This document shows, piece by piece, positions 34,201 through 44,076 of a DNA stretch of 64,000 nucleotides; positions within the stretch are counted from its first letter, which is position 1, and each line of letters starts with the position of its first letter. The notes under the pieces were generated by a model. The model was not told the origin of the DNA and ran no database searches. It saw only the letters and a program-made list of their open reading frames with translations. The position numbers and the translations under genes were made by a program. Source of the DNA: Archangium gephyra (lineage in GTDB: Bacteria; Myxococcota; Myxococcia; Myxococcales; Myxococcaceae); the NCBI GenBank assembly GCA_003243425.1, contig QFQP01000009.1, positions 1 to 64,000 of the forward strand, read 5' to 3'.

Positions 34201-35502
34201 ATGGACGTCTTTCAGATCGTCGCCGTGCTGATCACCCTCACCGCGGTGTTCAGCTACGTCAACCACCGCCTGCTCAAGCTACCGAGCACCATCGGCCTGA
34301 TGTTGATCGCCATGGCCAGCTCGCTGACGCTCTTCGCGCTCGGCGGCCAGCACCCGGAGTTCCAGAGGGAAGCGACCGCGTTCCTGTCCCGCATCGACTT
34401 CAACAAGACGCTGATGCAGGGAATGCTGGGGGTGCTCCTGTTCGCCTCGGCGCTGCACGTGAACCTGGGCGACCTCAAGCAGCACCGCATCACCATCGGC
34501 GTGCTGGCGACGGTGGGTGTCGTGCTCTCGACGGTGCTGGTCAGCTACCTCACGTATTTCCTGTTCTCGTTTCTCGGCATCGAGGTGCGTCTCATCTACT
34601 GCTTCCTCTTTGGCGCGCTCATTTCTCCGACCGACCCCATCGCCGTGCTGGGCATCTTGAAGCACGTCGGCGCGCCGAAAGACCTCGAGACCAAGTTCGC
34701 GGGAGAAGCGCTCTTCAACGACGGAGTGGCCGTCGTGCTGTTCCTCGGGCTGCTGCAGATGGCCACTGGCGAGCGCGGGTTCGAGCCGATGCATCTCACG
34801 GCCATGTTCCTTCAGGAAGCGGTCGGCGGCGTTCTCTACGGCCTCGTCATCGGCTGGGTCGCGCTGTTGATGCTGCGGAAGATCGACGAGTACAAAATCG
34901 AAGTGCTCATTTCGCTCGCGGTCGCGCTGGGCGGCTACGCGCTCGCGGCGAAGCTCCACGTGTCGGGGCCCATTGCGATGGTCGTCGCCGGTCTGTTCAT
35001 CGGCAACGAAAGCCGCGCGGGGGCGATGAGCGAGGTGACGCGCGCCCACCTCGACACGTTCTGGGAGCTCATCGACGAGATCCTCAACGCGCTGCTGTTC
35101 GTGCTGATCGGGCTCGAGCTGCTCGTGGTGCGGGTGTCGATGCCGCACGTGATCATTGGAACGCTCGCGTGGGTCCTGGTGGTGCTTTCGCGATTCGCCG
35201 CCGTCGCGATTCCGCTGCGCTTTCTGGGCGGCCGTCGGGTGTTCCCCGAAGGCACGACGAAGGTGCTCACCTGGGGCGGCCTGCGGGGCGGCGTCTCCGT
35301 CGCGCTCGCGCTTTCGATCCCCGCGTTCGTCGACGGCGAGGCCGTGCGCGAACGCGACATGGTGCTCGCCGTGACCTACGTGGTCGTCATTCTGTCCATC
35401 GTGATTCAGGGCCTGTCGATCGGCCGCATGCTCAAGAGAACGTTCCCCCGCAAAGACGAAGGGCGCGCCGATGAAGGCACGCCCCGGGTCGAAGCACGCT
35501 GA
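34201..35502 (+). CDS. Na+/H+ (monovalent cation/proton) antiporter, CPA1 family
   Basis: A 433-residue membrane protein with about 12 helices. It carries the ion-binding signatures ALISPTDPIAV near residue 142 and GEALFNDGVAVVLF near 177, and LTWGGLRGGVSVALAL near 360, all typical of CPA1 NhaP-type exchangers. The C-terminus is short and charged and lacks an RCK/TrkA regulatory domain. It is 43 bases downstream of the carotenoid oxygenase and converges on the gene ending at 35511. A role in pH and sodium homeostasis is well supported by family. Confidence 0.9.
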   Translation: MDVFQIVAVLITLTAVFSYVNHRLLKLPSTIGLMLIAMASSLTLFALGGQHPEFQREATAFLSRIDFNKTLMQGMLGVLLFASALHVNLGDLKQHRITIGVLATVGVVLSTVLVSYLTYFLFSFLGIEVRLIYCFLFGALISPTDPIAVLGILKHVGAPKDLETKFAGEALFNDGVAVVLFLGLLQMATGERGFEPMHLTAMFLQEAVGGVLYGLVIGWVALLMLRKIDEYKIEVLISLAVALGGYALAAKLHVSGPIAMVVAGLFIGNESRAGAMSEVTRAHLDTFWELIDEILNALLFVLIGLELLVVRVSMPHVIIGTLAWVLVVLSRFAAVAIPLRFLGGRRVFPEGTTKVLTWGGLRGGVSVALALSIPAFVDGEAVRERDMVLAVTYVVVILSIVIQGLSIGRMLKRTFPRKDEGRADEGTPRVEAR

Positions 35503-35510
35503 GCTGAAGC

Positions 35511-35987
35511 TCAGGCCGTCTGCGCCTGGCGCTGCTGGGCGCGGAGCAGTTCGGCCATGTGGTACGCCGCGAGCTGCTGCATGTTGTAGCGATCGCCTTC
35601 CGCGACCGCCGAGGTGTCGTTCTGGCGCGGCTGCATGACGGTCGAGATCACGTCGAGCAGCTGGCTCGAGTTGGTGGCCTTGCTCGCGAAGCCGATCACC
35701 GAGTCGAGGCCCGTCTTGCTCAGCAGCGAGCCAGCCTTGCCGAGCAGACCGCCGCCGAGGTTGCCGACCAGACCACTGACGATGCCGCCGAGGCCCTTGC
35801 CGTTGAGCACCGCGTCAGCGACGCCGACGATCTTCGCCGCGCCCGCGATGAACGGGCCAACGCCGGGGATGAACGACGCCAGCTTGCCGATCGGCCCGTT
35901 GAGCACCTTGCTCGCGAAGCCGACCGCCTTCTTGACGAACCCGCCGACCTTCTTGAGCGCCTTGCCGATCTTGCTGAAGAGACCCAT
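35511..35987 (-). CDS. Gly-rich cationic/hydrophobic small protein of unknown function
   Basis: A 158-residue protein I do not recognise. Residues 1-25 (MGLFSKIGKALKKVGGFVKK and on) form a strikingly cationic, amphipathic segment like a helical antimicrobial peptide. Residues 28-110 are Gly-, Ala- and Val-rich with hydrophobic runs (FIPGVGPFIAGAAKIVGVAD, GIVSGLVGNLGGGLLGKAG). The last 40 residues are polar and Gln-rich. No lipobox or classical signal peptide is seen. The ATG at 35987 is preferred to a frame extension to 36050 that is Cys/Arg-rich and lacks these features. It follows another small gene (36070-36495) by 82 bases. It could be a membrane-active or phage-like structural protein. 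Confidence 0.6.
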   Translation of the reverse strand: MGLFSKIGKALKKVGGFVKKAVGFASKVLNGPIGKLASFIPGVGPFIAGAAKIVGVADAVLNGKGLGGIVSGLVGNLGGGLLGKAGSLLSKTGLDSVIGFASKATNSSQLLDVISTVMQPRQNDTSAVAEGDRYNMQQLAAYHMAELLRAQQRQAQTA

Positions 35988-36069
35988 GAAATCACCCTGG
36001 TGAAGCGAGAAAGTGAGGAGTTGTCGGCGTGAACAGCCGTGAAGTTGCAACGCGAAAGACCGAAGGAAA

Positions 36070-36495
36070 TCAGCCCTTTGTCGGGAAGCGCGTCTTCTTC
36101 ACAGCGGCTTCCAGGTCGGGGTTCGACGCACCCGAGAGCGGCTTGCCACCGACAGCGGGGAGCTCGACGGCGCTCTTCTTGGTGGCCTCGAAGCCGCTCG
36201 GCGCCTGCCCTGCCTTGATGGCGGCGACCGACGCACGCACGTTGGCTTCGATGGCTTCGGCCGACGGAGGTTCGACCCCGAGCTTGCGGAGATCGTCATC
36301 TTTCACGACAGCGAACAGCGGCTCGGTGTCGGGGTTGTTGAGGAAGAACCCGATCTGATTCACGAACTCGTCGACGCTCAGCCCCAGCGACGCAGCCAGC
36401 TTCGGCACGTTGGGGTCGGCGAGGATCTTCGCGCGCAGCTCCGGCGAAACGGGCGGCGCCGCGTCGAGTTGTTCGATCTGGGTCTGTTCGCTCAT
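36070..36495 (-). CDS. Small hypothetical protein downstream of glnS
   Basis: A 141-residue acidic, soluble protein. The first 60 residues include PELRAKILADPNVPKLAASL and a helical DEFVNQIGFFLNNP block; the C-terminal 50 residues are low-complexity (SGFEATKKSAVELPAVGGK). There is no signal peptide or membrane segment, and no family is recognised. It starts 11 bases after the glnS stop, so it is probably cotranscribed with glnS and perhaps with the cationic small protein at 35511-35987. Codon use resembles its neighbours. Confidence 0.6.
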   Translation of the reverse strand: MSEQTQIEQLDAAPPVSPELRAKILADPNVPKLAASLGLSVDEFVNQIGFFLNNPDTEPLFAVVKDDDLRKLGVEPPSAEAIEANVRASVAAIKAGQAPSGFEATKKSAVELPAVGGKPLSGASNPDLEAAVKKTRFPTKG

Positions 36496-36506
36496 GGCCC
36501 CAGACC

Positions 36507-38585
<2,079 letters not shown>

Positions 38586-38687
38586 GTGCAGGTGACTCCG
38601 AGGCGCGGCACCCTACACTGACGCACGGCGGCACGAGGCCTGAACTCGCTGCGCGCGCTCGCGATTCAACGAATGCCCCTTCGTACG

Positions 38688-40100
38688 CTACCGGTCGTCG
38701 AGCCGATGCGGCGCAGGACCGAAGCGCGCGGCCAATTTCTCGCGGCCGGCCGCCGCGATCGGGTTTCCGGCGAAGTCGACCTCGGTGAGCGAAGCCAGGT
38801 GCGGTGCATCGAGAATCGCAGCGAGCCCATTGGGCCCGTTTCGATTTCGCGCGACGAACAGTGACGACAGCGAGGTCATGGCCCTGGCGCGCGCGATGAC
38901 GAAGGCGCCGGCGTTGCCCATCGCCGTGCCGGAGAGGTCGAGCGTCTTCCACGAGCGCCCTGCTCCGTTGCCGACCAGCGCCTCGACACCTTGAACCTGA
39001 AACGCGTTGTCAGCGAGTGAGAGTTCTTCGAGGCGGTTGAACCAACGAATGCCCGAGAGCGTGCGCGCGCCGCGCGCCGTGAGCGCCGCGTTCTGAAGCA
39101 CGAGCGCTCTCAACGACGGCAGCGACGACGCGTACTGCGCAAACATCGCAGCGCCGTGATCTCCGACCGGCTGGTCACGGAGCACGAGCCGCTTCAGCCC
39201 TCGAATCGACGACGTTTCGAGGAGGGCCTCCAGCGCGTCAGCCGTCACACCCGCGAGGCCGTAGCGGTTGTTGGCGACGAACTCGAGCGTGTGAATCCGC
39301 GGGAGCCAGGGCGCGAGGGACAAGGAGTGCATCTCCATGCGGCGGCTGGTCACGAAGCGCAGCGCGCGGACCGGTTCACGGCCGCACAGCTCCGCGACGG
39401 CCGTGGAGACGAGCGGCTCGAAGATCTGCAGCGACTCCACGAAGCCGCGACGAAAGGTCGGGAGCGCTTCGTCACGCGATAGGCCCACCCACCCGTCGCC
39501 GTGCGCGTTCAACAGCTCCTTCGCGCGCGTCGAGACTGCTTCGTCTGGTGCGGCTTCGAGTTGCAGTTGCAGCGCGATGAACTCGCCGCGTGGGTCGCCA
39601 CGTTCGATGAGCAGATCGGACAACACGTGCCTCGGCGCGTCGTCATCGGGGTTCGCGAGAATCTCGGCGCGAAGCGACTCCTCGGTGGTCTCCGGCGCGT
39701 CGCGAACGATCGGAACGTGGAGGCGATCGGGTTGTTCCCGCCGACGCGCCCACGCACGAACGTGCCGCGTGTTGGCGCCCGCGTTCACCACGTTCCACGA
39801 AGGAATGTCGTGCCAGGCGCTCGCTGGAGTCGCCGCGCCACGCGCGCTCGAAGCGCTCACCACCACGACATCGTCGAGTCGCACGGCAAGACAGACCGCC
39901 GTGAGCGAGCGTGGATCAGGAGAGTCACCGGCGCTCTTCCACGCGTACCCAACCGGCTCGCTCAGCGCCGTCTGGAGGACCGCTTCGAGTTCGGCAACCG
40001 TGAGCCGGCGCGCGCGCCGATTGCCGTTGGCTGCGTCGAGGAGCGTCACGAGCCGGGCGTGAAAGGAGTCGTCAAGCTCGACGCGCGCGTTCGGGGGCAC
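38688..40100 (-). CDS. Leucine-rich-repeat protein with TIGR02996-like head
   Basis: A 470-residue protein. Residues about 140-180 contain RAEILANPDDDAPRHVLSDL followed by LIERGDPRGEFIALQ, the TIGR02996 repeat-companion domain common in myxobacteria and planctomycetes. Residues about 240-465 are a run of ribonuclease-inhibitor-like leucine-rich repeats (LRALVLQNAALTARG, LEELSLADNAFQVQG, WKTLDLSGTAMGNAG). The N-terminal 140 residues are unassigned. No signal peptide, so it is probably cytosolic and acts in protein-protein binding. Gaps of about 100 bases on both sides make it likely to be monocistronic. Confidence 0.82.
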   Translation of the reverse strand: MPPNARVELDDSFHARLVTLLDAANGNRRARRLTVAELEAVLQTALSEPVGYAWKSAGDSPDPRSLTAVCLAVRLDDVVVVSASSARGAATPASAWHDIPSWNVVNAGANTRHVRAWARRREQPDRLHVPIVRDAPETTEESLRAEILANPDDDAPRHVLSDLLIERGDPRGEFIALQLQLEAAPDEAVSTRAKELLNAHGDGWVGLSRDEALPTFRRGFVESLQIFEPLVSTAVAELCGREPVRALRFVTSRRMEMHSLSLAPWLPRIHTLEFVANNRYGLAGVTADALEALLETSSIRGLKRLVLRDQPVGDHGAAMFAQYASSLPSLRALVLQNAALTARGARTLSGIRWFNRLEELSLADNAFQVQGVEALVGNGAGRSWKTLDLSGTAMGNAGAFVIARARAMTSLSSLFVARNRNGPNGLAAILDAPHLASLTEVDFAGNPIAAAGREKLAARFGPAPHRLDDR

Positions 40101-40228
40101 CGTCCGAGCCTACGCCGCACCGTCCGCCACGAGAGAAAGAAGCGAAGCACTTCGTCAATCATTCCGGCTGTTTAGATAGGGCACAAAGCCTGCTCACGCG
40201 CCTCCCGAACTTTCACTGGAGGCATCAC

Positions 40229-42256
40229 ATGTTTCGTTCGCTGGGCTGTGCAGTCGTCGTCGCCGTACTCGCCGGGTGTGCTCCCGGCATGGAGCGCTGT
40301 GAGTCGGACCGGGACTGTCTGGAAACCGAGTACTGCGTCGCCCGGGTCTGTCTGGAGCGCAGCGTGAAGCCCGATGCGGGCGCGGACGCGGGCGTGGTCG
40401 ACGGCGGAATTCCGGACGCTGGCACGACGCAGCCGACGCCTGACGCGGGGGCCGTGGCTGATGCAGGTGCGGTCGACGCTGGCGTCGAACCCACGTGCGA
40501 GCTTCACGACACGCGTGCGTGCTGCGGCGGCCGCGGCGAGCAGACCTGTGTTCAGAGCGACGGCGGTCTGATGTGGGACGAATGTGACGCCACGAAGACG
40601 CCTGAGTCGTGTAACGGCGTCGATGACGACTGCGACGGAACGATCGACGACGAGCTCGCGTGGGTCGCGCCTGATGGCGGCATCGTGATGTCGCTCGAGT
40701 GCTCCGCGGGCGTGGGTGCCTGCACTTCGACCGGGGTGTACGTGTGCAACGCGAGCGGCGCGCCGGTCTGCGGCGCCACGGCGAGCCAACCGACGGCCGA
40801 GGTCTGCGACGGAGCCGACAACGATTGCGACGGTGCGACTGACGAAGGCACGACGATCGAATGCCTCGTCGACGCGGACGACGATCGCTACGCGGCGGCG
40901 CTCACCGGCGCCGTTCAGCTGTGCCCTGACACCGCCCGAGCCGATTGGGGAAATTGCCCGACCGGCTACGTCGCGCCCGGCGCCGCGGTCGACGTGGACT
41001 GCGATGACAGCAGCACCTCCGTCTTTCGGCTGCTCGACGCGCGGATCGATTCAGACGGCGACACGGCCTGCATCGGTGATGCATTTCAGGCGTGCGCTGG
41101 AACGGCACTCTCAGCCGGCCTCCGCGCGCCCACGGCGTGCCGCAATGAAGATGACTGCGATGATTCGAGCGCCGCACAATTCCGTCAGGAGGACACGCGC
41201 GCCGACGCGGATGGCGACGGCTTCTGCGTCGGTGGTTCGGTGGTGTCGTGTGTCGGAGACAGCGCGCCCGCGGGACGACAGTTCGCGGCGAACTGCCAGT
41301 CGGCGACCGCGGACGACTGCGATGACAACTCGGCGAGCGTCTACCGGTCCGTCGCGGTGAAGACCGACGCTGACAACGACGCGCACTGCGTCGGCGCGGA
41401 GGCTCAGCGCTGCATCGGTGCCGCGGCGCCCAGTGGCTTCCGCATCGCCAGCTCCTGCTCGAGCTCCACCGACTGCGCCGACAACAACCCGGCGACGTTC
41501 CAGAACGTCAGCGTCAAGCGAGATGGTGACAACGATGGGCACTGTCTGGGCACCACTGAGACGCTCTGCGTGGGTTCGACGCCGCCGGCCGGCTACAAGC
41601 TGTCGAACCAGTGCAGTTCGTTCGTCGACTGCGACGACAGCCGCGGCGATCAGTACCGCGTCGTCACGATGTACCCGGACGCGGACAACGACGGCTATTG
41701 CACCAGCGCCTACGAGCCCAGGTGCGTCGGCAACTTCGCGACGTCTCCGGGCTTCCGCACGCTGGAAATGTGCACCGCGACGAGCGACTGCGCGCCGAGC
41801 GACAGCGGGAAGTACCGCATGGAGAATCTGAGAATGGACCAGGACCGCGATGGGTACTGCTCGTCGGCTCCGGCCACGCCGGTCTGCATTGGAGCGACCG
41901 TCCAGGCGCCCTACCGCAGCCCGAACACGTGCAACGCGACGAATGACGTGGTCGACACCAACCCCAACGCGACGACGATCGCTGAACAGGAAGGCACCTC
42001 GGAGACGAAGGCGAAATACTGCGGCTCGGCGCCGGTCACAGAGACCCTGAGCATCAGCTGGAGCTGCCCGGTGGGATACAGCGCAGTCGCTTCGGCCTAC
42101 ACCACGACTCAGAACCCGGCGGGCAGCGACGCCATGGACTATCCCCAGGCGAGCGGACAGTCGGGGGTGGCGACCGGGGCGTTCCGGTGCAAGTTCGCCT
42201 CGACCGTGACGACGTGGTGGAGGGTCACTGTCGTCTGCCGCGCGAACGGGCTCTGA
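40229..42256 (+). CDS. MopE-type Cys-rich metal-binding lipoprotein
   Basis: A 675-residue secreted protein with a lipoprotein signal (VVVAVLAGCAPG). Its start is followed by a Cys-rich CESDRDCLETEYC segment and an Asp/Ala/Gly-rich linker (PDAGADAGVVDGG) typical of myxobacterial lipoproteins. Two canonical MopE motifs appear: CNGVDDDCDGTIDDE and CDGADNDCDGATDEG. They are followed by about seven degenerate repeats of 45-50 residues built from DCDD and DxDNDGxC. The last 110 residues (CPVGYSAVASAYT, WWRVTVVC) form a separate Cys-paired domain. Likely binds Ca2+ or Cu at the cell surface. The ATG at 40229 has TGGAGG upstream. Confidence 0.82.
   Translation: MFRSLGCAVVVAVLAGCAPGMERCESDRDCLETEYCVARVCLERSVKPDAGADAGVVDGGIPDAGTTQPTPDAGAVADAGAVDAGVEPTCELHDTRACCGGRGEQTCVQSDGGLMWDECDATKTPESCNGVDDDCDGTIDDELAWVAPDGGIVMSLECSAGVGACTSTGVYVCNASGAPVCGATASQPTAEVCDGADNDCDGATDEGTTIECLVDADDDRYAAALTGAVQLCPDTARADWGNCPTGYVAPGAAVDVDCDDSSTSVFRLLDARIDSDGDTACIGDAFQACAGTALSAGLRAPTACRNEDDCDDSSAAQFRQEDTRADADGDGFCVGGSVVSCVGDSAPAGRQFAANCQSATADDCDDNSASVYRSVAVKTDADNDAHCVGAEAQRCIGAAAPSGFRIASSCSSSTDCADNNPATFQNVSVKRDGDNDGHCLGTTETLCVGSTPPAGYKLSNQCSSFVDCDDSRGDQYRVVTMYPDADNDGYCTSAYEPRCVGNFATSPGFRTLEMCTATSDCAPSDSGKYRMENLRMDQDRDGYCSSAPATPVCIGATVQAPYRSPNTCNATNDVVDTNPNATTIAEQEGTSETKAKYCGSAPVTETLSISWSCPVGYSAVASAYTTTQNPAGSDAMDYPQASGQSGVATGAFRCKFASTVTTWWRVTVVCRANGL
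40985..41945 (+). repeat. Tandem DCDD/DxDNDGxC coding repeats
   Basis: Within the MopE-type gene, about seven copies of a 45-50-residue unit can be aligned by eye: DCDD-x-S near the start, an FR or YR pair, then DxDxDGxC, a CxG pair and a PxGFR block, then Cys. Early copies keep all Asp positions; the last ones degrade (DCAPSDSG, then a copy lacking the Cys). Each unit combines an EF-hand-like or thrombospondin-type acidic loop with paired cysteines. Confidence 0.55.
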
Positions 42257-42259
42257 CAC

Positions 42260-43060
42260 TCACGGCACGAAGAACCCCGCCGCTGCGCCGGGCTGAATCT
42301 TCCCCTGGCTCGCGCGCACGGCACTCCGGCTGACCAGCTGAAAGGCGCGACGCAGACTTGAAGGCGTCGCGTCTTTCTCCCAGAGGATGCAGGTCGGTGG
42401 GACGCCCATCGACTTCGCGACGTGTTCGAAGTTCACGTCGCTCCCGACACCGACCAGCGCCAGCGTGAACAACTCACTGACCAGCAGATCCCGACTCAGG
42501 CGAGCGCAATCGGAGGCGGAACGAGCACTCCCCACGTCTTCGCCGTCGGTCACCACCACCACCACGCTTCGGGTCGGAGTTCCGCCATCACGCAGCCGCT
42601 GGGCGTACGCCACGTTGGCCGCCAGCGCGCTGCACCAGGTGTCGTAGAGCGCGGTCGAGCCGCTCGCCCGATAGTTCTTCGCATCGAACCGCGTGGCATC
42701 GCTCACCGGCACGTAGCTGTGAACCACGGCGGCCGCGTGACTGAACGTCCAACACGCGAGCAGCACGGCATCGCGCTCCTTCGCGCCGCCGAACGCGTCG
42801 AGCAACGCGTTCTGCCCTTCCCTCACCGCCTTCTCGAGCCCACGGTCGGCGATCGACGAACTGGCATCGATGAGCACCGTCACCAGCGTGACATCACTCG
42901 CCGCGATGTCTTCGAGGTCTTTCCCCGCTGCGCCGGCAAGCACGAGGTTTCCCAGATTGCCGGTGATGAGCGAACTGCTGCCCTGAGACAGCGTTCCATT
43001 CGCCGTCGCCGCGCCGACCAATTGAGTCACTTCATCAACAGAAAGAGTCTTCTCATTCAT
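42260..43060 (-). CDS. vWA-domain protein, TerY-like
   Basis: A 266-residue soluble protein. Residues about 58-240 form a von Willebrand A domain with an intact metal-ion-dependent adhesion site: DASSS at 65-69, a Thr in SGSTALYDTW, and VTDGEDVG. The first 55 residues are a separate helical segment, and the C-terminus is a short Gly/Ala/Pro tail. It is the last gene of a minus-strand operon that also encodes a kinase and a PP2C phosphatase. That trio matches the TerY-P triad, where the vWA protein is thought to be the phospho-regulated partner. It converges with the MopE-type gene 3 bases away. Confidence 0.8.
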   Translation of the reverse strand: MNEKTLSVDEVTQLVGAATANGTLSQGSSSLITGNLGNLVLAGAAGKDLEDIAASDVTLVTVLIDASSSIADRGLEKAVREGQNALLDAFGGAKERDAVLLACWTFSHAAAVVHSYVPVSDATRFDAKNYRASGSTALYDTWCSALAANVAYAQRLRDGGTPTRSVVVVVTDGEDVGSARSASDCARLSRDLLVSELFTLALVGVGSDVNFEHVAKSMGVPPTCILWEKDATPSSLRRAFQLVSRSAVRASQGKIQPGAAAGFFVP

Positions 43061-43092
43061 GACACACGTCTCCCTTCGTCGAAGTCATCAGT

Positions 43093-44064
43093 TCAGATGA
43101 TCACTGCGTCGGTCGTGCGGACGACCTTCATGCCCGCGCGCTTCCACTCTTCGACCGCAGCGTCGGCGATCTTCGGGAAGTTGAGGTGATCGGGCAGCGG
43201 AGAGAGCGGCGGCGCCGGCACCGGGCTCATCGCGTCTTCGAGAATCCAGATCTTCCCGGCGAGGTTCGGGTCGGTGGCCATCACGTGTTTCTGAATGTCG
43301 TTGAGGGTCGACAACACGCAGTGGCTCTTGGCCTGCCCGAACACGTACACGCGGTCGTATTCCATGAGCATCTTGAAGAACGGTGCGTTGAACGCGCCGA
43401 CCACGTTGCCCGAGAGCTCCGTCACCTCGGGCGAGAGCACCGAGTAGTTCTCGGTCATGGCGTGCGTGCCCTTGGTCTCGAAGTGCGTCTGGTGTTTGCG
43501 CGCCGCCGCGTGGAAGAGCGCCGCTTCCATCATCGCGGGCACGAGCGCGTGCGACAGGCCCCCGAGCAGCGTGTGGTACGGCCAGATCGTGAGCACGTAC
43601 TTCCCGGTCGACTCGAGCTTCTTCACGTACTCGAGGCTCTCCTTCGGGTGCGCGACGGCCGTCCACTTCCCCGAGCGAACGTCTTCGTGGAACAGCGGCG
43701 TCAACGGAGCGGGATGCCGCCCCTGCGCGTCGACCCACCACGCGGGGTGGAAGATCTGGAACACGCGGTGCGTGTCCAACGAGAAGAAGAGGCCCGAGAG
43801 CTTGTCGAGGTTCCGGTACATCCACTCCACGGTGCGCGTGGTGTCTTCGACCGCGCCGGGAACGAAGAGGCTGGCGCCCGGCGTGCAGAAGCCGACCTGC
43901 GCGTCGATGCCGAACGCGGCGATGCGGAACTTGTCCTGCCCCGCGGGCTTGATGCCGTGCCTGGCGGCGAACGCTTCGCCTGCTTCGGTGACGAGACCTG
44001 CGCGCTCCATGAAGAGCTGTGAGACCTGCTTCGGATCGTAGAAATCGGGGAGTGGCAACGACAC
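43093..44064 (-). CDS. Isochorismatase-fold hydrolase, probable nicotinamidase
   Basis: A 323-residue member of the cysteine-hydrolase (isochorismatase/PncA) superfamily. The catalytic Asp54 lies in AFGIDAQVGFC, the metal-site Asp/His residues in SLDTHRVFQIFHP, WPYHTLLGG corresponds to the WPxHC region of nicotinamidases, and the nucleophile Cys is in GQAKSHCVLST. It is longer than typical PncA (about 210), with N-terminal and internal insertions. It is encoded between kinase and vWA genes and in the same operon as nicotinate phosphoribosyltransferase. This context makes nicotinamide to nicotinate the likely reaction. Confidence 0.8.
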   Translation of the reverse strand: MSLPLPDFYDPKQVSQLFMERAGLVTEAGEAFAARHGIKPAGQDKFRIAAFGIDAQVGFCTPGASLFVPGAVEDTTRTVEWMYRNLDKLSGLFFSLDTHRVFQIFHPAWWVDAQGRHPAPLTPLFHEDVRSGKWTAVAHPKESLEYVKKLESTGKYVLTIWPYHTLLGGLSHALVPAMMEAALFHAAARKHQTHFETKGTHAMTENYSVLSPEVTELSGNVVGAFNAPFFKMLMEYDRVYVFGQAKSHCVLSTLNDIQKHVMATDPNLAGKIWILEDAMSPVPAPPLSPLPDHLNFPKIADAAVEEWKRAGMKVVRTTDAVII

Positions 44065-44076
44065 GGCGTACCTCCT

